Shown here piece by piece: positions 26,125-34,830 of a stretch of DNA of 64,000 bases. The stretch spans positions 62,001 through 126,000 of the forward strand of contig PBLV01000057.1 of NCBI GenBank assembly GCA_002721895.1, read 5' to 3'. The position numbers and the translations under genes were made by a program. Under the pieces are notes generated by a model. It was not told the DNA's origin and searched no databases. It saw nothing but the letters and a program-made list of their open reading frames with translations. The DNA is from Verrucomicrobiales bacterium. Its GTDB lineage: Bacteria > Verrucomicrobiota > Verrucomicrobiae > Limisphaerales > UBA1100. Positions within the stretch are counted from its first letter, which is position 1, and each line of letters opens with the position of its first letter.

Positions 26125-28562
26125 GAGGATTGATTTTCATTTTGCTCACTGGGATTTGGACGGCTCAGGCCGCTTCCTTTACGCGCGATGTGCAGCCGTT
26201 ATTGAAGCAGCACTGCGTGAAGTGTCACGGGGCGGAGAAGCAACAGGGGCGGATTCGGCTGGATCGGCTGGGGGAATTCAAGGCGAGCGACGGGCATTTG
26301 TGGACGCTCGTGCATGAGGTGTTGAGCGCGGGCGAAATGCCGCCGGAGGATGCGGCGCAGCCGGAAGCCGGTGCGGTGAAGCGGTTGCTGGGCTGGATTG
26401 AGACGGAGCAGACCAAGGCGCGCGTGGGACACACGCGGCGGTTGAACCGGCGCGAGTTGTCGGCGGCGTTGCAGGATCTCACGGGGTTGTCGGTGGACTA
26501 CGCCTACATGCTGCCGGCCGACGGCAAGGTGGATGGCTTCGATACGGGCGCGGCGGGGTTGCAGGATGCCGCCGACTCGGTGGCGCGCGTGATGGAGGTG
26601 ACGCGGCGCGCGGTGGAGGGTATTCGTTTTCTGGAGCCGGCCCGGGGCACGAATTGGGTTTCGGATTTGCGCAACATCAAGGATCCGCGTCGCACACTGG
26701 ATGACTGGAAGAAAACCGGCGGCTACTTCAAGGCGCGCGGGGTGAATCACGAGGTTGGTTTGTTATTGGAACCCCAATGGCTGGGCTCGCGCAATGGCAG
26801 CACGTTTGCTCTCTGGCCACCGCGAGATAAAACGGGTGTGTTGCGCATCCGAATGCTGGTGTCGACCTATGAGGGCAACGTCAAGGATCTGCCGCACGCA
26901 CACCTGTGGGTGAACGCCGGACGCCGCCTGATCGGCACCACGGAGATTGTCGCCGCGCCGGGCAAACCGCAGGAGCTGGTGTATCACGTGCAGGTGGATG
27001 ACCTGCCGCTGAGTAAGCGCGGGCTGGAGGTGAAGCTGCAGCCGATGGTGGAGATGCCGTATGCAGTGAAGGGATTTGCCAATGAAGACCGGTCGCCGAA
27101 GGACAAGAAAATCCCGGGCGGCACCGGCTTGTACCGGCCGTTATGGGATCGCAAAAAGCGATTGCCGCCGGAGGAATTGCCCGCGCCGCATGTGGCGTTG
27201 CAGGCGATTGAAGCGGAAATGGATTACGTGGCGCTCTGGCCGCCGACGGAATGGAAAGCAGACGTCGGCGAGATCGCGGACAACGACTCGAGCGCGGAAC
27301 GGTTGCTCGCGCTATGGATGGAACGCGCGTGGCGCCGGCCGGTAAGTAGTAGCGAGCGAAAACCGTTTCTTGAATTGTACAAGAAAGTGCGCCGTCAAGG
27401 GGCGGGGTTTGATGATGCGTTGCGGTCGGCGTTTCACTCGGTGCTGATGAGCGCGCCGTTTCGTTATCTGGAACCGGCCTCGGCCTCGCAGTACGCAGTG
27501 GCCTCGCGCCTGAGTTTCATGCTGACCGGCGCTCCTCCCGATGCCGAGCTGCGGCAGCTGGCCAGGGCGCGCAAGCTGCGCGAGGCGAACGTGCTGGATG
27601 CGCAGGTGGACCGGCTGTTGCGTGATCCGCGCAGCGACGCGTTTGTGCGGCCGTTCGTGGAGCAATGGCTGGTGATGGGGCAACCGATCACGCTGGCAAT
27701 GAAGACGCTGCAACATCAGGACTTTCGCTTCGGCCGGTTCCTCAAGGAATCAATGCACCAGGAAACCATTGCGTACGTCACTCAAATGCTGCGCGATAAC
27801 CGGCCGGCGCGTGAGTTAATCCAGAGCGACTGGACGATGATGAACAACACGCTCGCGCGGCATTACGGGTATCCGGAACTTGAGGGCCGGGCACTGCGCA
27901 AGGTGAAGCTGCGCCGCGATGACCCGCGCGGTGGCGGGGTGCTCGGTCACGCGGGCATTCAATCGATGCTCACCTGGATGGGCGACAACTGGGTGATCTA
28001 TCGTGGCGCCTGGGCGTTGCGGCATATCTTCGATGATCCGCCGCCGCCGCCGCCGTTGGAGGTGCCGGAGCTGGACCCGAATGAGGGCGAGAACCGCGGT
28101 AAACCGTTTCGCGAACTCCTGAAACAACATCAGGAGGATGCCCGATGTTCGGTGTGCCACGAGAAGATGGATCCGCTGGGATTCGCGTTTCAAAACTTTG
28201 ACCTCAGCGGACGCTGGCGTGACGTGGAATTTGAGAAATACAACCGTGAGGAGATTGACGGCAAGATCGCCTGGAATGGCGCCGGGAAATCGCGTCCGGT
28301 CGATGCCGTCGGCCAAATGCCGCGCGGGGAAAAGTTTACGAACTACAGCGAATTTAAGCAGCTGTTCGTGAAACATTATCAGGATGATCTCGTGCGTGGT
28401 CTGTTAAAAAACCTGACGCTTTACGGCACCGGTCGCAAGCCTGACGTCGCCGCGCTGGCCGAAATCCGCGCCATCCAAGACCAACTGCGCGGCAAGGGCT
28501 ATCCGCTGCGGGATGTGGTGAAAGCGATGGTGCGTAGCGAGGCATTTTTGGGTGGGAACTGA
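26121..28562 (+). CDS. DUF1587/1595/1592/1588/1585 protein with N-terminal cytochrome-c-like (PSCyt1) domain
   Basis: About 813 residues. A signal peptide (MRGLIFILLTGIWTAQA) precedes FTRDVQPLLKQHCVKCHG, a single CxxCH haem site. Next come RRLNRRELSAALQDLTGL (DUF1587-like), a carbohydrate-binding-like insert, SRLSFMLTGAPPDAELRQLA (DUF1592), a DUF1588 region with a second CxxCH (CSVCHEKMDPLGFAFQNFD) and a C-terminal DUF1585 block. The ATG at 26121 overlaps the WD40 stop, which fixes the start. These proteins are exported and, together with DUF1552 proteins such as the one at 29025, are thought to take part in periplasmic breakdown of complex polymers. The reaction is not established. Confidence 0.92.
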   Translation: MRGLIFILLTGIWTAQAASFTRDVQPLLKQHCVKCHGAEKQQGRIRLDRLGEFKASDGHLWTLVHEVLSAGEMPPEDAAQPEAGAVKRLLGWIETEQTKARVGHTRRLNRRELSAALQDLTGLSVDYAYMLPADGKVDGFDTGAAGLQDAADSVARVMEVTRRAVEGIRFLEPARGTNWVSDLRNIKDPRRTLDDWKKTGGYFKARGVNHEVGLLLEPQWLGSRNGSTFALWPPRDKTGVLRIRMLVSTYEGNVKDLPHAHLWVNAGRRLIGTTEIVAAPGKPQELVYHVQVDDLPLSKRGLEVKLQPMVEMPYAVKGFANEDRSPKDKKIPGGTGLYRPLWDRKKRLPPEELPAPHVALQAIEAEMDYVALWPPTEWKADVGEIADNDSSAERLLALWMERAWRRPVSSSERKPFLELYKKVRRQGAGFDDALRSAFHSVLMSAPFRYLEPASASQYAVASRLSFMLTGAPPDAELRQLARARKLREANVLDAQVDRLLRDPRSDAFVRPFVEQWLVMGQPITLAMKTLQHQDFRFGRFLKESMHQETIAYVTQMLRDNRPARELIQSDWTMMNNTLARHYGYPELEGRALRKVKLRRDDPRGGGVLGHAGIQSMLTWMGDNWVIYRGAWALRHIFDDPPPPPPLEVPELDPNEGENRGKPFRELLKQHQEDARCSVCHEKMDPLGFAFQNFDLSGRWRDVEFEKYNREEIDGKIAWNGAGKSRPVDAVGQMPRGEKFTNYSEFKQLFVKHYQDDLVRGLLKNLTLYGTGRKPDVAALAEIRAIQDQLRGKGYPLRDVVKAMVRSEAFLGGN

Positions 28563-28597
28563 TTGATGAGTGCTGATTGTTGAATAGTGATTTTTGA
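28562..28597 (+). repeat. Left inverted repeat of the four-helix-bundle cassette
   Basis: The sequence ATTGATGAGTGCTGATTG, a 7-base insert and GTGATTTTTG reappears in reverse complement at 28981-29008 (16 of 18 plus 10 of 10 matches). The pair encloses the bIVP gene almost exactly. Confidence 0.6.
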
Positions 28598-28610
28598 GGT
28601 AGGGTTGGAG

Positions 28611-28964
28611 ATGCGAAAGGCCCCGGAACTTGAAGATCGGTTGGTGGATTTTGCGGTGCGGATTTTGAAGGTGGTGGAGGCGTTGCCGAATACGAAGGCG
28701 GGCAATCACATCGGCTCGCAACTGGTTCGGGCTGGCACGTCACCGGCACCGAACTACGGCGAGGCACAGAGCGCGGAATCGAAAAAGGATTTCGTGCACA
28801 AAATGAAGATTGCTCTCAAGGAATTGCGGGAAACCTACGTGTGGTTGCGAATCATTGAACGCAAGCCGTTGTGCCCGCCGGATAAGACCAAGGACATCCT
28901 GCGGGAGTGCGACGAATTGATTGCAATTTTCGTTGCCAGCATCAAAACTGCCGAAGGCAGGTGA
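28611..28964 (+). CDS. Four-helix-bundle protein (23S rRNA-IVS/S23, bIVP family)
   Basis: 117 residues from the ATG at 28611, which has GGTTGGAG just upstream; a GTG at 28587 is a longer alternative inside the left repeat. Family marks are LEDRLVDFAVRILKVVEALP, then HIGSQLVRAGTSPAPNYGEA and KMKIALKELRETYVWLRII, the standard pattern of the four-helix-bundle proteins encoded in 23S rRNA intervening sequences and of Avd-like relatives. Biochemical function is unknown; Avd of diversity-generating retroelements binds nucleic acid and reverse transcriptase. No reverse transcriptase is in this window. The gene breaks the DUF-cluster and is framed by imperfect inverted repeats, so it looks like an inserted cassette. 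Confidence 0.88.
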   Translation: MRKAPELEDRLVDFAVRILKVVEALPNTKAGNHIGSQLVRAGTSPAPNYGEAQSAESKKDFVHKMKIALKELRETYVWLRIIERKPLCPPDKTKDILRECDELIAIFVASIKTAEGR

Positions 28965-28980
28965 ACATGTTTTCACAAAT

Positions 28981-29008
28981 CAAAAATCACCAATCAACAT
29001 TCATCAAT
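28981..29008 (+). repeat. Right inverted repeat of the four-helix-bundle cassette
   Basis: Reverse complement of the repeat at 28562-28597, lacking its 7-base insert. A related sequence starting CACCAATCAATATTCA, without any gene, occurs at 34689-34752. Confidence 0.6.
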
Positions 29009-29024
29009 CCGGTTTAAGAACACG

Positions 29025-30359
29025 ATGAACGCCAAACCTTTCAAAGTATCCCGCCGAACCGCCCTGCGCGGCATGGGCGCCATGATGGCGCTGCCGTATC
29101 TGGACATCATGGGCAGCAAGACGCTGGCCGCTGCCTCGGGGCAGAGTGATCCGTCGCGGCTCGCGTGTTTTTATATTCCGGGCGCCATCAATCATTACAA
29201 CTGGTTCCCGAAAGACACCGGCGCCAACTACGCGCTCGCGCCGTCGCATCAGCCGTTGGCCAAGCATCGCGACAATTTTTCCGTGCTCAGCAGTCTGCTG
29301 CATATTCAGGGGCGCATCAGCGGGCACGAGCATCCCTACAACTGGTTGACCGGCACGAACATCAAGCAAACGCCCGGCACGGTGACCAACACCATTTCGA
29401 TGGATCAGGTGGCGGCCAAGCATGCGGGGCCGACGTATGTGCGGTCGCTGGCGTTGTCTTTTGCCAATGGCGTGGGCACCACCACGTTGTCGCGCAACGC
29501 GATGGGCGCGGATATCCCGGCGACGGCCGATTATCAGTCGGTGTTCAATCGCCTGTTCCCGCCGGCGGACAAGGCGCAGATTGAGGAGGCCAAGAAACGC
29601 ATCGCGTTGGATCGCTCGGTGCTCGACACGGCGGTGGGCGATATCAAGCGGTTTCAGGGCAAGCTGGGCCATGCCGATCGCCAGCGCGTGGAGCAGTACC
29701 TGACGTCCATCCGCGAGGTGGAGCAGCGCATGCAGGCGCGCGTGAATATTCTTGATGAAGGCCGGCCGGAGTTTGACGAAAAAGGCGTGCGGCTGGAACC
29801 GGCGGTGAAGAACAGCATGCAGGAACACATCGAGCTGATGATGGACCTCATCGCGCTGGCGTTCCAAACCGACATGACCCGCGTGGTGACGCATAGCCTC
29901 GGCGGTGAAGGCGGTCCAAATTATGACGACTACAAGGTGTGGGCCAAGAACGCCGGCGCCTCGTTGCGCGGCGCGCATGATTTCCACCACAAAGGCTCCG
30001 GCAACCGCGGCGCGGACAACGTCGACGTGAAAGTGCTCGGCCAACGCGACGCGATGTTTTGCGCCAGCCTTGCGCGGTTGATGGACAAGCTGAAAGGCAT
30101 CGAGGCGCACGACGGTTCATTGCTCGACCACACAGTACTGATGCTCGGCGGCTCGCAGATCAGCAGCCACAGCGGCGGCAGTTTCCCGATGCTGCTGGCC
30201 GGCGGACGCAAGCTCGGCTTCAAGCACGGTCAGCACGTCAAGTGGCCCGGCGGCACGATGCCCGCCTCGAATCTGTACCTCACCATCCTCCAGCAAATGG
30301 GTTGTCCGGTGAAATCGTTCAAGGAAAGCACCGGATCGCTGAGCGAGATTTTGGCGTAA
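29025..30359 (+). CDS. Tat-exported DUF1552 protein
   Basis: 444 residues. It starts with a Tat-like signal (SRRTALRGMGAMMALPYL) and contains LACFYIPGAINHYNWFPKD, the DUF1552 opening, and GTNIKQTPGTVTNTISMDQV. The last third (HDGSLLDHTVLMLGGSQIS, HSGGSFPMLLAGG) resembles the alkaline-phosphatase-like end shared with DUF1501. DUF1552 genes usually sit directly after a DUF1587/1592 protein, as here if the four-helix cassette is set aside. It is therefore the partner of the 26121 product. Activity is not known. Confidence 0.92.
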   Translation: MNAKPFKVSRRTALRGMGAMMALPYLDIMGSKTLAAASGQSDPSRLACFYIPGAINHYNWFPKDTGANYALAPSHQPLAKHRDNFSVLSSLLHIQGRISGHEHPYNWLTGTNIKQTPGTVTNTISMDQVAAKHAGPTYVRSLALSFANGVGTTTLSRNAMGADIPATADYQSVFNRLFPPADKAQIEEAKKRIALDRSVLDTAVGDIKRFQGKLGHADRQRVEQYLTSIREVEQRMQARVNILDEGRPEFDEKGVRLEPAVKNSMQEHIELMMDLIALAFQTDMTRVVTHSLGGEGGPNYDDYKVWAKNAGASLRGAHDFHHKGSGNRGADNVDVKVLGQRDAMFCASLARLMDKLKGIEAHDGSLLDHTVLMLGGSQISSHSGGSFPMLLAGGRKLGFKHGQHVKWPGGTMPASNLYLTILQQMGCPVKSFKESTGSLSEILA

Positions 30360-30441
30360 CACCGGAAGCGTTGGTGAATAATTGGGGGAGATGAGTCGAA
30401 TATCCGCTGATTGGGTGCGTCCGTTCAGCGGCGAATTGGGG

Positions 30442-33273
30442 ATGATTCACGTTAAACACAAACTGGGTTTGGCTGTGCTGTGCACGGGGAGCCTGCTGCC
30501 GTCACTTCAAGCGGCGGACGCAGCGGGCTTGGAATTTTTTGAGAAGAAAATTCGGCCGGTGCTGGTGGAGCATTGTTACAAGTGCCATTCCGCCGAATCC
30601 GTAGCGGCCAACAAGCTGAAGGGCGGGCTGCGGCTGGATACACAGGCCGGCACGCGGGCCGGAGGCGATACAGGGCCGGCGGTGGTGCCGGGGAAGGTTT
30701 CGGAGAGTTTGCTGATTAGTGCGCTGCGGCAGGATCGGTTTGAGATGCCGCCGAAAGGAAAGCTTCCGGACGCGGTGATTGCGGATTTTGTGAAGTGGAT
30801 CGAGATGGGCGCGCCGGATCCGCGGACCAAAGAGGTGGCGGCGCATCCCAAACCCACCATCACCGCTGAGGATCATTGGGCGTTCAAGCCGGCGGTCGCC
30901 GCCAAGTTGCCCAACGTGAAACGTACTGCCTGGCTGAAGGGCGACCTCGACCGGTTTGTGTTGGCCCGCATGGAAGGGAAGGGGCTGCAGCCGGTGAGCG
31001 CGGCTTCGGATCGCGAATTGGCGCGCCGCATTTATTTTGACCTCACCGGCCTGCCGCCGTCGCCGGAGCAAATGGCGCAATTCACCGCTGCTGCTAAGCA
31101 GGACCGTGCCAAGGCGGTGGGCGCGTTGGTGGACACGCTGCTGGCCTCGCCGCGTTACGGCGAACGCTGGGGGCGGCACTGGCTGGATGTCGCGCGCTAC
31201 GCGGAGGATCAGGCACACACCTTTGGCGTGCGGCGTCGCGAGCATGCCCATCAGTACCGCGACTGGGTCATCCGCGCGATCAATGAGGACCTGCCGTTCG
31301 ATCAGTTTGTGAAACTGCAGATTGCCGGCGACCTGATGGAGGACACGAGCGGCGATCGGTTCCGGCAGATGGCCGGCATGGGCTTCCTCGGCTTGGGCGC
31401 GCAGTATTACAAAAACTCCGACCGCGCCAAGGCCGAGGCGGATGAACTGGATGACGCCATCGACACGCTCACGCGCGGGTTCCTCGGCCTCACCGTTTCG
31501 TGCGCCCGTTGTCACGATCACAAATATGACCCGGTCCCGACCATCGATTACTATTCGCTCGCCGGCATTTTTAACGGGCGCGGCTACCGCGAGGCGCCGC
31601 TGGTGACGGATGAGGTGGTGAAGACGTACAACGAAGGCCAGCAACGGGTGAAGGAACAGGAAAAGGTGGTGCGCGAATTTCTGCTCGCCATCGCCCGCCG
31701 CAACGGCGAGGAGCGGTTCGGCAAGATCGGCCCATACATGATCACCGCGTGGCGCCTGAACGCGCTGTCGGCGAAGGGAGTGGGCATGTCGGATGACGAC
31801 GCAGCCAAGCGCGAAAAGCTGCATCCGTATTTCGTGAAACGCTTCCGCGATTACTTTAAGCCGGGCAACAAGAACGAGGCGGTCAAGCGGTTGCCGGTGC
31901 TGGCGCCGTGGTTCGAGCAGGATCCCGCCAAGGCCGTGGCGGCGATTGCCAAGGAGGAGCTGAAATACGAGACCGTGCCGGTGCCCAAGACGATTGCCGA
32001 TCTGGCGGCGGCGATGCAAAAACTCGCTTTGGCAGCACAGAAGGCGGACCGGAAGTTGACGGAGGATTTTGAAAAGGCACAGGCCGCGGCGGAGACGGAG
32101 CAGGACAAAAAGAAGGTTCGGCGCGGCAAGCTGGACGGGGAACACGACCGCGTGTTGAAGCAGATTTGGCTCGATGGCCGCGCGCCGCTGTACGCGAAAG
32201 AAGGTGAGGCGGAAAAACATTTTCTGGCGGACAGCGAACGCGCGCAGCTGACGAAACACCGCGCTGAGTTGGAAAACATCAAAAAGACCGTGCCGGCGAA
32301 ATTCCCGGTGGCGCACGTGATCTCCGGCGGCGGGCGCACGATGCAGGTGTACGTGCGTGGCAATCCGGCCAACCGTGGCACGTGGGCGGCCAAGGGGTTC
32401 CTGCAAATCTTCAGCGAAGGCGAACGGCCCACTGAGCAAAAGGCGGCACAGGAACTCAAGTACACGCGGCTCGACTTGGCGAAGGCGATCGCCTCGCCGG
32501 ACAATCCGCTCACCGCGCGCGTGATCGTCAATCGCGTGTGGCAATGGCATTTCGGACGCGGGCTGGTTGGTTCATCCAGCAACTTTGGCTTGGCCGGCGA
32601 CCCGCCTTCGCATCCGGCGCTGCTCGATTGGCTTACGGTGCAGTTCATCAAAAACGGCTGGTCGCTGAAATGGCTGCACCGACAGATCATCAGCTCGGCG
32701 GCGTACCAAGCCTCCAGCGCCCATCACGCGGACAACGCCAATGTCGATGCGGACAACCGGTTCCTCTGGCGGTTTAACCGCCGCCGGCTGGATGTCGAGA
32801 GCTGGCGCGATGCGTTGTTGTCCGTCTCAGGCCAACTGGATTTGCAAATGGGCGGGCCGACCGTGAGCTTGGGCGATGCCAAGAACCGCCGCCGCACCGT
32901 GTACGCCAAGATCAGCCGTCACGAACTGGACGGGCTGTTGCGGCTTTTCGATTTCCCCGACGCCAACGTCTCCGCCGCCAAACGCACGGAGACCACGGTG
33001 CCCCAACAGCAGCTCTTCGTGCTCAACAGCCCGTTCTTTGTCGATCAAGCCCGCGGCTTTGCGAACCGGCTGCGCAAGGAAACGACCGAGGATGTGGCGC
33101 GCGTGCAGCGGGCCTATCAACTGGCATTCGGCCGCGAACCTTCCGCCGAGGAGCTGCAACTCGGCCTGGCTTTTACGGGCGGCGATGTCACGGCCGAAGG
33201 AGACAAGGTCAGCCGTTGGGAGCAATATTGCCAGGCGCTGCTGGCGACCAATGAATTTTTGTACGTGGATTAA
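30442..33273 (+). CDS. PSCyt1-DUF1549-DUF1553 exported protein
   Basis: About 943 residues from the ATG at 30442, chosen because it opens directly into a signal peptide (HKLGLAVLCTGSLLPSLQA); the frame is open to a TTG at 30382. A cytochrome-c-like domain follows (IRPVLVEHCYKCHSAES). DUF1549 covers the middle (LDRFVLARMEGKGLQP, RYGERWGRHWLDVARYAED), with a second CxxCH in SCARCHDHKYDPVPTIDYY. A lysine/glutamate-rich, probably coiled region lies before DUF1553 (LTARVIVNRVWQWHFGRGL). It is followed 15 bases later by its DUF1501 partner. Such pairs are very numerous in Planctomycetota and Verrucomicrobiota and are linked to degradation of complex sugars. Confidence 0.93.
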   Translation: MIHVKHKLGLAVLCTGSLLPSLQAADAAGLEFFEKKIRPVLVEHCYKCHSAESVAANKLKGGLRLDTQAGTRAGGDTGPAVVPGKVSESLLISALRQDRFEMPPKGKLPDAVIADFVKWIEMGAPDPRTKEVAAHPKPTITAEDHWAFKPAVAAKLPNVKRTAWLKGDLDRFVLARMEGKGLQPVSAASDRELARRIYFDLTGLPPSPEQMAQFTAAAKQDRAKAVGALVDTLLASPRYGERWGRHWLDVARYAEDQAHTFGVRRREHAHQYRDWVIRAINEDLPFDQFVKLQIAGDLMEDTSGDRFRQMAGMGFLGLGAQYYKNSDRAKAEADELDDAIDTLTRGFLGLTVSCARCHDHKYDPVPTIDYYSLAGIFNGRGYREAPLVTDEVVKTYNEGQQRVKEQEKVVREFLLAIARRNGEERFGKIGPYMITAWRLNALSAKGVGMSDDDAAKREKLHPYFVKRFRDYFKPGNKNEAVKRLPVLAPWFEQDPAKAVAAIAKEELKYETVPVPKTIADLAAAMQKLALAAQKADRKLTEDFEKAQAAAETEQDKKKVRRGKLDGEHDRVLKQIWLDGRAPLYAKEGEAEKHFLADSERAQLTKHRAELENIKKTVPAKFPVAHVISGGGRTMQVYVRGNPANRGTWAAKGFLQIFSEGERPTEQKAAQELKYTRLDLAKAIASPDNPLTARVIVNRVWQWHFGRGLVGSSSNFGLAGDPPSHPALLDWLTVQFIKNGWSLKWLHRQIISSAAYQASSAHHADNANVDADNRFLWRFNRRRLDVESWRDALLSVSGQLDLQMGGPTVSLGDAKNRRRTVYAKISRHELDGLLRLFDFPDANVSAAKRTETTVPQQQLFVLNSPFFVDQARGFANRLRKETTEDVARVQRAYQLAFGREPSAEELQLGLAFTGGDVTAEGDKVSRWEQYCQALLATNEFLYVD

Positions 33274-33288
33274 CCGATGAATTAACCA

Positions 33289-34683
33289 ATGAACAACGAA
33301 TTGAATCAACCGATCACCCGGCGCGAAATGTTGGCCCGCGCGGGCACCGGCTTGGGCACGCTGGGCTTGGCCGGTTTATTGGCCGAGAGCGGTGACCTGC
33401 AGGCGGCCAGTCCGGCGAGTTCGCTGGCCTCGAAGGCGACGCATTTTGCGCCGCGCGCCAAGCGGGTGATTCACCTGTTCATGAACGGCGGTCCATCGCA
33501 GGTGGACACCTTTGATCCCAAGCCGTCGCTCGACAAGTATCACGGCCAGCGTCCGCCCAATGCCAACCTCAAGACGGAGCGCCGCACGGGCGGCCTGTTC
33601 AAGTCGCCGTTCAAGTTTCAGAAACACGGCCAGTCGGGCGTGGAGGTGAGCGAGATTTTCCCGGAAGTGGCCAAGTGCATTGACGACATCGCCGTACTCC
33701 GCGGCATGCACACGGACGTGCCCAACCACGAGCCGTCACTGCTGATGATGACCTGCGGCAACTCGCAGCCGGTGCGCCCGAGCATGGGCTCGTGGCTCTG
33801 CTACGGGCTGGGCACGGAGAACCAAAACCTGCCGGGCTTCGTGGTGTTGTGCCCCGGCAAACCGGTCGTCGGCCCGCAGCTGTGGAGCAACAGCTTTTTG
33901 CCGGGCGTCTATCAGGGCTGCCACATTCGCAACCTGAATCCGAAGAATGTCGTCGAACACGTCAACAACACGCACCTCAGTCCGGCCTCGCAACGTCAGC
34001 AGCTGGACCTGATCCATCGGCTGAACGCCATTCACTCCAAGGAACGCGAACGCGACGCGCAGCTGGAGGCGCGCATCCAATCGATGGAGATCGCCTTCCG
34101 CATGCAGGCGGAGGCGCCGGAAGCATTTGATCTGACGCGCGAGACCAAGGCCACGCGCGAGCTGTACGGCAGCGGCAACTTCGCCGACAGCTGCCTCGTG
34201 GCGCGGCGCTTGGTGGAACGCGGCGTGCGCATGGTGCAGGTGTTTTACGGCAGCGGCCAACCGTGGGATGACCACGGCAATATCGAGAACGGTCACCGCG
34301 GCAAGGCGAAGTCCAGCGACCGCGCTGTGGCCGGGCTGTTACGCGACCTGAAAGCGCGTGGGTTGCTCGACGACACGCTCGTGCTGTGGGGCGGCGAGTT
34401 CGGCCGCACGCCGGTGTCCGAAGGCTCGAACGGGCGCGACCACAACCACCACGGCTTCAGCGTGTGGCTGGCCGGCGGCGGGGTGCGCGGCGGCCTGACC
34501 TACGGCGCCACGGATGAATTTGGCTTCGCCGCGGTGGAAAACAAAATGCACGTGCACGATCTGCACGCCACTATGCTGCATCTCATGGGTATCGACCACG
34601 AACGCCTTACCTACCGATACAGCGGCCGCGACTTCCGCCTAACCGATGTGCACGGGCGCATCGTGAAGGAGATTTTGGCTTAA
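33289..34683 (+). CDS. Tat-exported DUF1501 protein
   Basis: 464 residues. It opens with a Tat signal (TRREMLARAGTGLGTLGLAG) and has the DUF1501 entry motif RAKRVIHLFMNGGPSQVDTF at about 58-77. Later motifs are DDTLVLWGGEFGRTPVSEG, DHNHHGFSVWLAGGGVRGG and HDLHATMLHLMGIDHERLTY. The fold is related to sulfatases and alkaline phosphatases. The gene is coupled to the DUF1549/1553 gene before it. No substrate can be named. Confidence 0.94.
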   Translation: MNNELNQPITRREMLARAGTGLGTLGLAGLLAESGDLQAASPASSLASKATHFAPRAKRVIHLFMNGGPSQVDTFDPKPSLDKYHGQRPPNANLKTERRTGGLFKSPFKFQKHGQSGVEVSEIFPEVAKCIDDIAVLRGMHTDVPNHEPSLLMMTCGNSQPVRPSMGSWLCYGLGTENQNLPGFVVLCPGKPVVGPQLWSNSFLPGVYQGCHIRNLNPKNVVEHVNNTHLSPASQRQQLDLIHRLNAIHSKERERDAQLEARIQSMEIAFRMQAEAPEAFDLTRETKATRELYGSGNFADSCLVARRLVERGVRMVQVFYGSGQPWDDHGNIENGHRGKAKSSDRAVAGLLRDLKARGLLDDTLVLWGGEFGRTPVSEGSNGRDHNHHGFSVWLAGGGVRGGLTYGATDEFGFAAVENKMHVHDLHATMLHLMGIDHERLTYRYSGRDFRLTDVHGRIVKEILA

Positions 34684-34830
34684 GCCTTCACCAATCAATA
34701 TTCAACCATCCGCAGCATCGATCCGGTTGGGTAGTTTGATGAGTGGTGATTTTATATTGTCGAATTCTTTGCGGGGGCTTTTCCGAAGAGCTGAATTGAC
34801 TTGGGTTAGAGATCGTCAGAAACCTGGCCA
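34684..34830 (+). other. Spacer carrying a gene-less copy of the cassette repeat
   Basis: CACCAATCAATATTCAACCATC at 34689-34710 (quoted in part: 18 of 22 positions agree with the right repeat at 28988) and GATGAGTGGTGATTTT near 34738 resemble the two arms of the four-helix-bundle cassette. Both right-arm copies are followed closely by ATCCGGTT or similar. No coding sequence lies between the arms. Confidence 0.35.

Noticed and set aside
29004..30110. 368-codon minus-strand frame opposite DUF1552
   Set aside because: Low-complexity His/Arg/Ala composition; DUF1552 on the plus strand is certain.
30502..32550. 682-codon open frame on the minus strand opposite the DUF1549/1553 gene
   Set aside because: His/Arg/Leu-rich composition without domains; the plus-strand frame has clear family motifs. 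It is an effect of high GC.
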